The translations under genes and the position numbers were made by a program. A stretch of 64,000 nucleotides of DNA from Gillisella vitis (GTDB taxonomy: Bacteria > Pseudomonadota > Alphaproteobacteria > Rhizobiales > Rhizobiaceae). The stretch covers positions 186,001 through 250,000 of the forward strand of contig NZ_JACHLU010000005.1 of assembly GCF_014204625.1 (NCBI RefSeq), read 5' to 3'. Shown here piece by piece: positions 46,622 through 55,430 of this stretch. Under the pieces are notes generated by a model. It saw nothing but the letters and a program-made list of their open reading frames with translations. It was not told the origin of the DNA and searched no databases. How positions within the stretch are numbered: position 1 is the stretch's first letter; every line of letters begins with the position of its first letter.

Positions 46622-47050
46622 ATGATCAACCGAAATGATTCCTATGTCCTGGACGAGCAGGTCGGCTTTCTACTGCGCCTCGCATCCCAGCGACATATGG
46701 CACTTTTCATGGAACGGACGGGCGGTAGCTTGACGCCGACGCAGTTTTCCACGCTCTATCGCCTGCGCGAAGCATCCGAACCGGTCTCCCAGAACGCCCT
46801 TGGACGTATGGTGGGCATGGATGCGGCAACAACAAAAGGCGTTGTTGCACGCCTGCTGTCGCGCGATTTGATCCATGTGGAAAAAGACAACGAAGATCGT
46901 CGACGCTATACGCTGTTCATCACGGACATCGGTCGCCAGTTGCTCGAAACCGTCATGCCCACCATGCATGACATCAGCGAAGCGACACTGGAGCCACTGG
47001 CCCCGCTGGAGCGGGATCAGCTTATTCGGTTGCTGAAGCGGCTGATTTAA
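46622..47050 (+). CDS. nicR: MarR-family regulator of nicotinate catabolism
   Basis: 142 residues from ATG 46622; the frame is open upstream to 46430 but that part covers the operator region and is not MarR-like. The winged HTH is TQFSTLYRLREASEPVSQNA, with recognition helix DAATTKGVVARLLSRDLIHV and wing EDRRRYTLFITDIGRQLL. In P. putida, NicR is a MarR repressor of the lower nic genes that responds to 6-hydroxynicotinate. The same position next to the nic genes supports that role here. Confidence 0.88.
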   Translation: MINRNDSYVLDEQVGFLLRLASQRHMALFMERTGGSLTPTQFSTLYRLREASEPVSQNALGRMVGMDAATTKGVVARLLSRDLIHVEKDNEDRRRYTLFITDIGRQLLETVMPTMHDISEATLEPLAPLERDQLIRLLKRLI

Positions 47051-47113
47051 CACCACACACCTGCAACGATCGATAAAGCGGACAAGCAAGAGACGCATGA
47101 CAAGGATGACGGC

Positions 47114-47797
47114 GTGACCGATCTCAAGAAAAACAACCGGGGCCCGGGGCGTCCTTCCAAGTCCGAAACAGCCGGAACAGCACCGGATCTGCGTGACGAC
47201 ATTCTTGACCATGCCGAACTGGTGTTTGGTGAACTGGGCTTTGAGGGAGCCAATATGCGCGAGATTGCAGCGCGCGCAGGCGTCAATCAGGCCCTCATCC
47301 GCTACTACTTTGGCTCCAAGGTTGACCTTTTCGATGCCTGCTTCAAGCGGCGCGGCGGCGTTCTGGCAGGCAACAGACACGCCAACCTCGATCGATTGCT
47401 GGCGGCCAAGGACACTCCGAGCGTGGACGATCTCGTCTACGCCTATCTGAAGCCGCAGTGGGATATGAAATATTCCGGCCCGAATGGTGCCGCCTTTGTG
47501 GCCATGCAGGCGCGGCTTCATGCAGAGCCGGAAGAACATGCGCTGCGGTTGAGGCGCGAGGTCTATGACGCATCGTTGAAGCGCTATATCGCGGCCCTGT
47601 CTCACGTCTTGCCGGATGTGCCAAAAGATATTGTCAGCGTGCGCATGGCATTTCTTGTGGGCGCCTATCTGTTCATGCTGAACGATCTGGGACGGATTGG
47701 CGATCTCACCGAGGGTCACCTGACGGCATTCGGCAAAGATGACATGCTCGATCAGCTCGTTCGCTTTCTGGCAGCCGGCCTCAGGGCCTCGAATTAA
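47114..47797 (+). CDS. nicS: TetR-family regulator, probable NicS
   Basis: 227 residues, GTG start with AAGGA seven bases upstream. A basic N-terminal arm (KKNNRGPGRPSKSE) precedes the TetR HTH: ILDHAELVFGELGFEGANMR, then IAARAGVNQALIRYYFGSKV. The ligand domain follows. In P. putida, NicS is the TetR-type repressor of nicAB. Here the gene lies 63 bases after nicR and upstream of nicE, so the same role is likely; the equivalence is by family and position rather than by close sequence comparison. Confidence 0.82.
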   Translation: MTDLKKNNRGPGRPSKSETAGTAPDLRDDILDHAELVFGELGFEGANMREIAARAGVNQALIRYYFGSKVDLFDACFKRRGGVLAGNRHANLDRLLAAKDTPSVDDLVYAYLKPQWDMKYSGPNGAAFVAMQARLHAEPEEHALRLRREVYDASLKRYIAALSHVLPDVPKDIVSVRMAFLVGAYLFMLNDLGRIGDLTEGHLTAFGKDDMLDQLVRFLAAGLRASN

Positions 47798-47957
47798 ACC
47801 TCGGCTCGCTTCGCGCGGATCAACATTCAGGCTTCCACCGATCCTGTTTTTCATTGAACTGATCCAAACGCAGAAAGGCCGAGACATAACCCTCTGGCAT
47901 TGTTTGGCTTTATGTTGCAATCGCACAAATTTGACGCTTGCAAAAAAAACAGGCTTG

Positions 47958-47979
47958 TAATTATTCATTTGAATAATTA
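47958..47979. promoter_or_regulatory. Long inverted repeat upstream of nicE
   Basis: TAATTATTC (47958-47966), ATTT, GAATAATTA (47971-47979): perfect 9-base arms in an AT-rich patch 31 bases before the nicE start. It is unlike the GTTTGTATGC sites, so it may be the operator for the second regulator at the promoter of the catabolic and transport operon. Confidence 0.55.
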
Positions 47980-48009
47980 ATCTCACACCATCACCTGATG
48001 GAGCCTAGC

Positions 48010-48759
48010 ATGAAGACTTTCAGAATCGGCCAAATCGTCCCAAGTTCAAATGTCACGATGGAAACCGAAATCCCGGCGCTTCTGCGTGCCCGCGAATTGG
48101 TAGCGCCAGAGCGCTTCACCTTTCATTCTTCGCGTATGCGAATGAAGCATGTGACGAAAGAGGAGCTGGCTGCCATGGATGCAGACAGCGACCGCTGTGC
48201 GCTTGAGCTTTCCGATGCCCGCGTCGATGTCATGGGCTATGCCTGTCTGGTTGCGATTATGGCCATGGGGTTTGGTTATCACAAGCAGAGCCAGACCCGT
48301 CTGCATGGTGTGACCGTTGCAAACGGCAATCCTGCGCCTGTGGTGACCTCTGCCGGTGCGCTTGTCGATGGCCTCAAGGCTCTCGGGGCCAAACGTATCG
48401 CGCTGGTGGCACCTTATATGAAGCCGCTGACAGAACTGGTGGTGTCCTATATTCGCAATGAGGGTATCGAGGTTTCCGACTGGCGCGCTCTTGAAATCCC
48501 GGACAATCTGGCTGTCGCCGCCCATGACCCCATGAACCTGCCCGCCATTGTGCGGAGCATGAAAACCGATGATGTTGATGTTGTGGTACTGTCGGCCTGC
48601 GTGCAGATGCCATCGCTGTCGGCGGTTTCCATGGTCGAGGCCATCACCGGCAAGCCAACCCTGACAGCAGCGGTTGCCACCACATGGCAGATGCTGCGTG
48701 CGCTTGATCTCGACACCCGTGTGCCAGGCGGCGGCACGCTGTTGTCCGGTGCCTATTGA
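48010..48759 (+). CDS. nicE: Maleate cis-trans isomerase
   Basis: 249 residues from ATG 48010 (GGAG six bases before; an ATG 12 bases upstream is in frame). It belongs to the Asp/Glu racemase superfamily, with both active-site cysteines: Cys79 in VDVMGYACLVAI and Cys197 in VVVLSACVQMPSL. The N-terminal RIGQIVPSSNVTMETEIPAL is typical of maleate isomerases. It turns maleate into fumarate, the last step before the TCA cycle. First gene of the rightward catabolic operon. Confidence 0.94.
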   Translation: MKTFRIGQIVPSSNVTMETEIPALLRARELVAPERFTFHSSRMRMKHVTKEELAAMDADSDRCALELSDARVDVMGYACLVAIMAMGFGYHKQSQTRLHGVTVANGNPAPVVTSAGALVDGLKALGAKRIALVAPYMKPLTELVVSYIRNEGIEVSDWRALEIPDNLAVAAHDPMNLPAIVRSMKTDDVDVVVLSACVQMPSLSAVSMVEAITGKPTLTAAVATTWQMLRALDLDTRVPGGGTLLSGAY

Positions 48760-48769
48760 GGAGTATCCC

Positions 48770-49567
48770 ATGACCAAAGGTTATCATATCAACGCAAACG
48801 GCATTCGCCAGCATGTTTTGCATTTTCCGGGGAATGGTCCGGCCATGTTTCTGGTGCCGGGCATTACCTCGCCCGCCATCACCTGGGGCTTTGTGGCCGA
48901 GCGCCTGAGTGCCGCCTTTGATGTGCACGTGCTGGATGTGCGGGGCCGGGGCCTCAGCCAAGCGGGTGATCTGGACTATTCGCTGGATGCCATGGCGGCT
49001 GATGTTGTGGCACTTCAGGCAGCAACAGGCATTGAAAAGCCGATCATTCTTGGTCATTCGATGGGCGCACGCATCGCCATTCGGGCCGCGCGACACGCGC
49101 CGGATGCTTTCTCCGGCCTCGTTCTTGTTGATCCGCCGGTGTCAGGACCGGGACGGCGCGCCTACCCTTCCGCATGGAACTGGTACGAAGACTCAATTCT
49201 CATGGCGCAAAAGGGATGCTCAGGCCAAGATATGCGCCGTTTCTGTCCCACCTGGACGGATGAACAGAATGCGCTGCGTGCCGAATGGCTACACACCTGT
49301 CAACTGGATGCCATCCGCATTGCATATGATGGTTTCCAGACCGACGATATTCACGCCGATCTTTCCCATCTCACCCTGCCGATGCGCCTTGTTGTCGCCG
49401 GAGGTGCCACGGTGATCGGCACTGATGACATCGAAGAGATCAAAACACTTGCGCCGGGCATTGAGGTTCGGATTGTCGAGAAGGCTGGCCACATGATCCC
49501 TTGGGATGATCTGGACGGTTTTTTGAATGCTACGCTGGACTTTTTGCCCGCCCGCTCCGCCAAGTAA
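48770..49567 (+). CDS. nicD: N-formylmaleamate deformylase, alpha/beta hydrolase
   Basis: 265 residues from ATG 48770, 10 bases after nicE with GAGGAG at the junction. Alpha/beta hydrolase with catalytic Ser97 in the elbow LGHSMGA, Asp121 in LVLVDPP and His241 in KAGHMIPW. These positions keep the spacing reported for P. putida NicD. It removes formate from N-formylmaleamate to give maleamate. Neighbours on both sides are enzymes of the same pathway. Confidence 0.92.
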   Translation: MTKGYHINANGIRQHVLHFPGNGPAMFLVPGITSPAITWGFVAERLSAAFDVHVLDVRGRGLSQAGDLDYSLDAMAADVVALQAATGIEKPIILGHSMGARIAIRAARHAPDAFSGLVLVDPPVSGPGRRAYPSAWNWYEDSILMAQKGCSGQDMRRFCPTWTDEQNALRAEWLHTCQLDAIRIAYDGFQTDDIHADLSHLTLPMRLVVAGGATVIGTDDIEEIKTLAPGIEVRIVEKAGHMIPWDDLDGFLNATLDFLPARSAK

Positions 49568-49581
49568 AAGGATAGATTATC

Positions 49582-50613
49582 ATGGATCACGCAAGCTTCA
49601 CCGAAATCTGCCTGCATCAGCTGAAAATGTCCGGCGTGCGCGAAGGCGAAAAACTGATTGTTTTGACCGAGGGCAATCAACGGCTGGATTATGCCGATGC
49701 CTTCATGGCGGCAGGCCAGCGCCTCGGTGCTTTGATGTACCATATGCGGCTGCCTTCACCATTGCCAACCGGCGGCTGGAATGTCGGCGTCACCGGCCTT
49801 GCGGCCATGCCCGATGCGGTTGAGGCGCTCAAAGCCTGTGACATGCTGATTGACTGCATTTTCCTGCTGTTTTCGCCAGAACAAATGGCCATTCAGGCCG
49901 CAGGCACCCGGATTCTCACGGCTGTCGAGCCACCGGAATTGCTGGCCAGAATGTTGCCCACCCAGGAAATCCGCGAAAAGGTTGAAATCGCAGGCACCAT
50001 GCTGGCCAAGGCCAAGGTCATGCGCATCACCTCGCCGCATGGAACCGATGTTACCTATAAGCTCAACACCTACCCGACCGTGACAGAATATGCCTGCACG
50101 GATGAACCCGGCCGCTGGGACCATTGGCCGTCTGGCTTTGTCTTTACCGGCGGTGACGACGATGGCGTGGATGGCCAGATCGTGGTGGCACCGGGCGATA
50201 TTTTATTGCCGCAGAATATTTATGTGCGCGATCCGATCATTTACACCATCGAAAAGGGCTGGGTCACCGATATTCGCGGTGGGCTGGATGCGGAACTGGT
50301 CAAGTCTTACATGGATGCCTTCAATGATCCGCGTGGCATGGGCATGAGCCATGTTGGCTGGGGCATGAACCCGCACGCCAAATGGCATAATCTTGTTCCG
50401 GGCGCTTTCCCCGGCGGCATGGGCATGGAGCCACGCAGTTTCTACGGCAATGTGATGTTCTCGACAGGTCCCAACAACGAGTTGGGCGGTCCCAATGATA
50501 CGGCCTGCCATCTCGACATTCCGATGCGGGGATGCTCGCTGTTTCTGGATGACGAAGCGATCGTTATCGATGGCGACCTCGTTGTGAAAGACATCCAGAT
50601 GGCGCGCGGCTAA
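49582..50613 (+). CDS. nicX: 2,5-dihydroxypyridine 5,6-dioxygenase
   Basis: 343 residues. The Fe(II) site expected for NicX is visible: His257 in GMSHVGWGM, with His310 and Asp312 in DTACHLDIPM. WNVGVTGLAAMPDAVEAL and VVAPGDILLPQNIYVRDPII belong to the same M29-aminopeptidase-like fold. It cleaves the pyridine ring of 2,5-dihydroxypyridine with O2 to N-formylmaleamate in the cytosol. AAAGGA precedes the ATG. Confidence 0.94.
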   Translation: MDHASFTEICLHQLKMSGVREGEKLIVLTEGNQRLDYADAFMAAGQRLGALMYHMRLPSPLPTGGWNVGVTGLAAMPDAVEALKACDMLIDCIFLLFSPEQMAIQAAGTRILTAVEPPELLARMLPTQEIREKVEIAGTMLAKAKVMRITSPHGTDVTYKLNTYPTVTEYACTDEPGRWDHWPSGFVFTGGDDDGVDGQIVVAPGDILLPQNIYVRDPIIYTIEKGWVTDIRGGLDAELVKSYMDAFNDPRGMGMSHVGWGMNPHAKWHNLVPGAFPGGMGMEPRSFYGNVMFSTGPNNELGGPNDTACHLDIPMRGCSLFLDDEAIVIDGDLVVKDIQMARG

Positions 50614-50638
50614 AACTTGCCGCGGAAAGGACGAGACA

Positions 50639-51259
50639 ATGTCGCAGCAGGAAGTTTATCAGACCGCTGGTTTCGGGCAGCCCGTTCCACGCGGCTCACG
50701 TCCCGGAATTGTCGTTGTCGATTTTACCTATGGGTTTACCGACACGCTCTACCCCACGGCGGCCAATATGGCCGCCGAGATGGCGGCCACCCGCCGGTTG
50801 ACCGATCTTGCCAGAAGCAAAGGCATTCCGGTGATTTACACCACAATCGCTTATCATCCCGGCGAAATTACCATGCTGCCATGGCTTCGCAAGGCAAGTG
50901 GCATGGCGGCCCTGCTGGAGGGCAGCCGTCTTGTGGAGATTGATGCCGCAACGGGTATTCAGCCCAATGATCCGGTGATTTCGAAGAAGGGTGCGTCTGC
51001 TTTTCACGGAACAGCGCTTGCGGCCCTTTTGGCCGGTGCCGGTGTTGATACGCTGATTGTCGCAGGGGCCACAACATCGGGCTGTGTGCGGGCAACGGTT
51101 GTGGATGCGGTTCAATCCGGCTTCAACGTTCTGGTCGCAAGCGACTGTTGTGGCGACAGAGCCAAGGCCCCGCATGAGGCCAATCTTTATGACATGCATC
51201 AGAAGTACGCCGATGTGACGGATTCCGCTGACATCGCACAATGGCTTGCATCCATCTGA
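50639..51259 (+). CDS. nicF: Maleamate amidohydrolase, isochorismatase family
   Basis: 206 residues with the cysteine hydrolase triad of the family: Asp28 in GIVVVDFTYGF, Lys117 in ISKKGASAFHGT and Cys149 in GATTSGCVRATVVDA. It hydrolyses maleamate to maleate and ammonia, yielding the nitrogen of nicotinate. It is 25 bases after nicX (AAAGGA at the junction) and is the last catabolic enzyme before the transport genes. Confidence 0.94.
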   Translation: MSQQEVYQTAGFGQPVPRGSRPGIVVVDFTYGFTDTLYPTAANMAAEMAATRRLTDLARSKGIPVIYTTIAYHPGEITMLPWLRKASGMAALLEGSRLVEIDAATGIQPNDPVISKKGASAFHGTALAALLAGAGVDTLIVAGATTSGCVRATVVDAVQSGFNVLVASDCCGDRAKAPHEANLYDMHQKYADVTDSADIAQWLASI

Positions 51260-51400
51260 TCCTGCGTATCTCGCGTCAGACCCACAAAGTGTCTGGCAAT
51301 ACCGAGCTTATCGAAATACAAACGCGCAAGTTTGAACGCGCAATGCAACACAAACACAAAAATAAAAGCCGTGTCTCAGCGGCAACCCCAGAGGAACGGA

Positions 51401-52591
51401 ATGATGAAAACAGTATTGGGAATTTCCGCAATGCTTCTTGCCCTTTCATGGGCAGGAACAGGCATGGCTGACGACATCAAGATTGGAGAAATCAACAGTT
51501 ATTCCAGTCTGCCAGCCTTTACCGAGCCCTATAAAAAGGGTTGGGAAATGGCTGTTGATGAAATCAACGCAGCGGGCGGCATCAAGGGACGCAAGCTCGT
51601 GGTCATCTCCAAGGACGACGGCGGCAAGCCGGGTGAAGCCCTCACCGCCGCCAATGAACTGGTCTCAAAAGAAGGCGTCGTCATGGTGACGGGTTCGTTC
51701 TTTTCCAATGTCGGCCTTGCCGTTGCCGATTTTGCCAGGCAGAAAAAAGTGTTCTATCTGGCCGGCGAGCCGCTGACGGATGCCATGGTCTGGTCCAAGG
51801 GCAATGACTACACCTTCCGCCTTCGGGCGTCCAACTATGTGCAAGCGGCCATGCTGGCACAGGAGGCGGCAAAGCTGCCAGCAAAGCGCTGGGCAACCAT
51901 TGCGCCAAATTACGAATATGGTCAGAGCGCCGTGGCTGTCTTTAAAGAGCTTTTGAAAAAAGCCCGTCCGGACGTGGAGTTTGTTGCCGAACAGTGGCCG
52001 CCGCAGGGCAAGATTGATGCCGGGTCTGTGTCTCAGGCCATTGAAGCCGCCAAGCCGGAAGCCATTCTCAACGTAACCTTTGGTGCCGATCTGGTGAAAC
52101 TGGTGCGCGAAGGAACAACGCGGGAATTGTTCAAGGGTCGCTCCGTGGTGTCGTTCCTGACGGGTGAACCGGAATATCTTGATCCGCTTCAGGCCGATGC
52201 GCCACAGGGCTGGATTGTCACCGGCTATCCGTGGTCGTCGATTGAAACCGCAGACCACAAGAAATTTCTGGATGCCTACAAGGCGCGTTACAACGACTAT
52301 CCACGCCTCGGCTCTGTTGTCGGCTATTCGCTGATCAAAGCGGCGGCGGCAATTGTCGAGCGCAGCAAGTCCACCGATGTCAATGACCTGATTGCGGCGG
52401 CAAAAGGTGCGACCTTCGACACCCCATTTGGCCCAGCCGCCTTTCGGGCTACCGATCACCAATCGACCCTCGGGGCTTTTGTTGGTAAAACGGCCCTCAA
52501 GGATGGAAAAGGCGTGATGGTTGATTTCAAATATCAGAATGGCAACGACTTTCTGCCATCGGAAGCCGAAGCAGCAAAGCTTCGCCCATAA
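51401..52591 (+). CDS. Branched-chain-amino-acid-type ABC importer binding protein, putative nicotinate binding
   Basis: 396 residues from ATG 51401 (GAGGA upstream). A signal peptide (VLGISAMLLALSWAGTGMA, cleaved before DDIKIG) leads a Leu/Ile/Val-type periplasmic binding protein (Peripla_BP_6): GWEMAVDEINAAGGIKGRKL, VVMVTGSFFSNVGLAVADFA and WATIAPNYEYGQSAVAVFKE. Members of this family bind amino acids, urea, amides and aromatic acids. Its location between nicF and the permease suggests nicotinate or 6-hydroxynicotinate as ligand. P. putida has NicT/NicP instead, so this would be a different uptake route; the ligand is inferred. Confidence 0.88.
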   Translation: MMKTVLGISAMLLALSWAGTGMADDIKIGEINSYSSLPAFTEPYKKGWEMAVDEINAAGGIKGRKLVVISKDDGGKPGEALTAANELVSKEGVVMVTGSFFSNVGLAVADFARQKKVFYLAGEPLTDAMVWSKGNDYTFRLRASNYVQAAMLAQEAAKLPAKRWATIAPNYEYGQSAVAVFKELLKKARPDVEFVAEQWPPQGKIDAGSVSQAIEAAKPEAILNVTFGADLVKLVREGTTRELFKGRSVVSFLTGEPEYLDPLQADAPQGWIVTGYPWSSIETADHKKFLDAYKARYNDYPRLGSVVGYSLIKAAAAIVERSKSTDVNDLIAAAKGATFDTPFGPAAFRATDHQSTLGAFVGKTALKDGKGVMVDFKYQNGNDFLPSEAEAAKLRP

Positions 52592-52599
52592 AACGACTG

Positions 52600-52630
52600 A
52601 AGGCGACGCTGCAACATTGAGCGTCGCCTT
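52600..52630. repeat. Intercistronic hairpin after the binding-protein gene
   Basis: AAGGCGACGC (52600-52609) pairs with GCGTCGCCTT (52621-52630), 9 bases after the stop codon. There is no T-run. It probably stabilises the upstream message or partly terminates, giving more binding protein than permease. Confidence 0.75.
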
Positions 52631-52636
52631 CCCTGG

Positions 52637-52698
52637 ACTCTCTTGTTTTCGTTTGTCTTTTCGGGAAAACCGGCGTCCGCCTTTCCCTGACAAACTCC
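52637..52698. repeat. Dispersed intergenic repeat (copy C, full length)
   Basis: Begins ACTCTCTTGTTTTCGTTTG, passes through TCGGGAAAACCGG and ends TTTCCCTGACAAACTCC. Parts or all of this element recur at 37851-37900, 41166-41206 and, inverted, at 63040-63116. Here it lies within the nic transport operon, between binding-protein and permease genes, so it is probably transcribed. Confidence 0.75.
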
Positions 52699-52764
52699 AG
52701 TGCTTGCGACAATCGCCAGTAAAACGATGTTCTTCTCTTGAAGCGGAAGAACAAGGGGATCTTC

Positions 52765-54654
52765 ATGGAACTTTACGTCGTCCAATTCCTGACGGGGTTG
52801 GCAAATGCCGCCTCGCTGTTTCTCGTTGCCTCCGGTCTTTCCTTGATTTTCGGCGTGACGCGAATTGTCAATTTCGCCCATGGTGCCTTTTATATGATCG
52901 GTGCCTACATCGCCTATAGCCTCACCATCCGCTGGCAAACGCCTCTGGGCTTTTGGGCCGCCCTTGTTGTTGCCGCCATCGCCGTTGCCATCATCGGTGT
53001 GGTGATCGAGATTCTTCTGCTGCGCCGCATCTACCATGCGCCCGAACTCCTCCAGCTTCTGGCCACCTTCGGCATTACCTTGATTGCGGAAGATGCGGTG
53101 CGGCTGTTATGGGGACCGGAAGACCTCGTAGGGCCGCGCGCACCTGGTCTTTCCGGCGCAGTCTCCATCCTTGGCAATGCCATGCCGGTCTATGATTTCG
53201 TGCTGATCTTTCTTGGCCCGGTTGTGTTTGGCATGATCTGGCTGCTGCTGCACCGCACCCGCTGGGGACTGCTGGTGCGCGCCGCAACACAGGACCGGGA
53301 AATGGTCAATGCCCTTGGCGTCAATCAAAAATGGCTGTTTACCGGCGTCTTTGCGCTGGGCGTGTTTCTGGCGGCTTTTGGTGGCGGATTGCAAATCCCG
53401 CGCGATGCAGTGACGCATTTCATGGATCTTTCCATCATCACCGAGGTTTTTGTAATTGTGGTGATTGGTGGTCTCGGCAGCATTGGTGGGGCGTTTCTGG
53501 CGGCGATTATCGTGTCCCAGCTCAATGCCTTCGGCATTCTGATCATGCCGGGTATCTCGCTGGTGCTGATGTTTGCGGTCATGGCGATTGTCCTCGTGCT
53601 TCGTCCATGGGGGCTTTTGGGCAAGCAGATCGTCCGTTCTCGCAATGCGGCCGCTCCTGAGGGTGGAGCATGGAAACCTTTTGGCTCCGCTGGCCGGATC
53701 AGCAGCACTTTCGCTCTGCTGCTGGCGCTTCTGTTGCCCTTCGTTCTGGGTGATTATGGCATTGGCGTTGCCGCTGAAGTGATGATTGCGATCATTTTTG
53801 CCATGAGCTTGCAGTTTCTCATGTCTGTGGGCGGTCTGGATTCGTTTGGCCATGCGGCAAATCTCGGACTGGGTGCCTATGGCGCGGCCTTATGCGTGCA
53901 ATATTTCAATATGCCAATGGAACTGGCATTGTTTGTCGGACCGCTGATTGCCGCCGCCTTCGCCATTGTTGCCGGATGGTTTTGCGTCAGGCTGTCCAAC
54001 ATCTACTTCGCCATGCTGACTCTGGCTTACGCCCAGATTCTGTGGTCCATCGTGTTCCAGTGGGTCGATTTCACCGGCGGGGACAACGGGATTGTTGGTG
54101 TCTGGCCATCTGCCTGGGCCTCAAGTCCTCAGGCCTATTACTGGCTCACCGTTGTTTGTGCCACAGGCGTGGTGGCTGCCTTGCGCACTCTGACATTTTC
54201 ACCCTTTGGCTACAGCTTGCGGGCCTTGCGGGATTCGCCCATGCGCTCTGCAACGATCGGCATTCACCAACGCCATGTGCAGCATGTGGCCTTTGTGATC
54301 AGTGCCTTTTTTGCAGGCCTTGCCGGGGTCCTGCTCGCCTTCCAAAAGGGCAGTATTTTTCCAGACGTGATTGGAATTTCAACCTCTGTTGATGGCTTGA
54401 TCATGGTTCTGCTCGGCGGCTTCAACACAATCTCGGGCAGTGTCGTGGGGGCCGTTGTTTATAAAGTGGTATCGATCTGGCTGATGAGCAACACGGATTT
54501 CCCGCGCCTGATCTTAGGCGTCGTGATTGTGCTTCTCGTGGTGCTTTTCCCGCAAGGCATTGTTGGAACGAGCCGCCAGATCTTTGCAAGCTGGCAAGCA
54601 CGAAGACAACAACCAGGGCCATTGACCGTCGCAAAGACTGAAGGTGCTGCATGA
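52765..54654 (+). CDS. Fused LivH-LivM-type ABC permease, putative nicotinate importer
   Basis: 629 residues from ATG 52765 (AAGGGG before it; a TTG 27 bases upstream is less likely). Residues 1 to about 290 are a LivH-type permease (FGVTRIVNFAHGAFYMIGAY, VIGGLGSIGGAFLAAIIVSQ). About 325-610 is a LivM-type permease (MSVGGLDSFGHAANLGLGAY, LGGFNTISGSVVGAVVYKVV). Around 14-16 helices in total. In most bacteria these are separate proteins forming a heterodimer; here one chain supplies both halves. The fusion point is a short polar linker near SRNAAAPEGGAWKP. Confidence 0.92.
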   Translation: MELYVVQFLTGLANAASLFLVASGLSLIFGVTRIVNFAHGAFYMIGAYIAYSLTIRWQTPLGFWAALVVAAIAVAIIGVVIEILLLRRIYHAPELLQLLATFGITLIAEDAVRLLWGPEDLVGPRAPGLSGAVSILGNAMPVYDFVLIFLGPVVFGMIWLLLHRTRWGLLVRAATQDREMVNALGVNQKWLFTGVFALGVFLAAFGGGLQIPRDAVTHFMDLSIITEVFVIVVIGGLGSIGGAFLAAIIVSQLNAFGILIMPGISLVLMFAVMAIVLVLRPWGLLGKQIVRSRNAAAPEGGAWKPFGSAGRISSTFALLLALLLPFVLGDYGIGVAAEVMIAIIFAMSLQFLMSVGGLDSFGHAANLGLGAYGAALCVQYFNMPMELALFVGPLIAAAFAIVAGWFCVRLSNIYFAMLTLAYAQILWSIVFQWVDFTGGDNGIVGVWPSAWASSPQAYYWLTVVCATGVVAALRTLTFSPFGYSLRALRDSPMRSATIGIHQRHVQHVAFVISAFFAGLAGVLLAFQKGSIFPDVIGISTSVDGLIMVLLGGFNTISGSVVGAVVYKVVSIWLMSNTDFPRLILGVVIVLLVVLFPQGIVGTSRQIFASWQARRQQPGPLTVAKTEGAA

Positions 54655-55427
54655 CAGACGCTCTTTTACACGTCGAAAACCTCACAAAAAGCTATCAGGG
54701 CGTCAAAGCGGTACAAGGTGTATCGCTTGACGTTGCCCCGGGTGAGCTTTTGGCCATGATTGGTCCCAATGGCGCAGGCAAAAGCAGCTGTTTCAACATG
54801 CTGAACGGACAAATCCGCCCGGATTCAGGCCGGATTCGTATCTGCGGCAAGGATACCACCGGCTTCTCGCCGGAGCGGATTTCCCGTCTGGGTGTGGGGC
54901 GCACGTTTCAGGTGGCCGAGACTTTCCTGTCCATGACGGTGCGTGAAAACGTCCAGTTGGCCATTCAGTCTGCAAAACTGAGCGCTGTGTCTCCGCTGGC
55001 TTTTTTCGGCAATCTCGGCAGAAATTTCAAGGCTGAAGCCGATGAACTTCTGGACCTGATCGGCTTGAAGGAACAGGCTGAACGCTCCTGCCGGGAGCTG
55101 CCTTATGGTGACATCAAACGGCTGGAACTTGCCATTGCCCTTGCCGGTGATCCCAGACTGCTGCTGATGGATGAGCCTGCGGCCGGCATGGCAACAAAAG
55201 AACGTATGCTGCTGATGCAGCTCACTTCTCGCATTGCCAAGCAACGGCAATTGGCCGTGCTGTTCACCGAACATGATATGGACATCGTATTTGAACATGC
55301 TGATCGGATCATCGTGCTCAATCGTGGCCAGTTGATCGCAGAGGGATCGCCAGCCGAAGTGCGGGCCAATGAAGATGTTCAGGCGATTTATCTGGGTTCT
55401 GGCACTCTCTACAAGCAGGAGCACTGA
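54651..55427 (+). CDS. LivG-type ABC ATPase of the putative nicotinate importer
   Basis: 258 residues, start in an ATGA overlap with the permease stop. Walker A IGPNGAGKSS and Walker B LLLMDEPAAGM are clear. The signature region is ELPYGDIKRLELAIALA, the LPYG-type variant usual in LivG, and FTEHDMDIVFEHADRI supplies the H-loop. It pairs with the LivF-type ATPase to energise the fused permease. Confidence 0.93.
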   Translation: MTDALLHVENLTKSYQGVKAVQGVSLDVAPGELLAMIGPNGAGKSSCFNMLNGQIRPDSGRIRICGKDTTGFSPERISRLGVGRTFQVAETFLSMTVRENVQLAIQSAKLSAVSPLAFFGNLGRNFKAEADELLDLIGLKEQAERSCRELPYGDIKRLELAIALAGDPRLLLMDEPAAGMATKERMLLMQLTSRIAKQRQLAVLFTEHDMDIVFEHADRIIVLNRGQLIAEGSPAEVRANEDVQAIYLGSGTLYKQEH

Positions 55428-55430
55428 CAT

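Noticed and set aside
46670..47986. A 438-codon minus-strand open frame opposite nicR and nicS
   Set aside because: Both plus-strand genes have full HTH domains; the antisense product crosses their intergenic gap and shows no recognisable fold.
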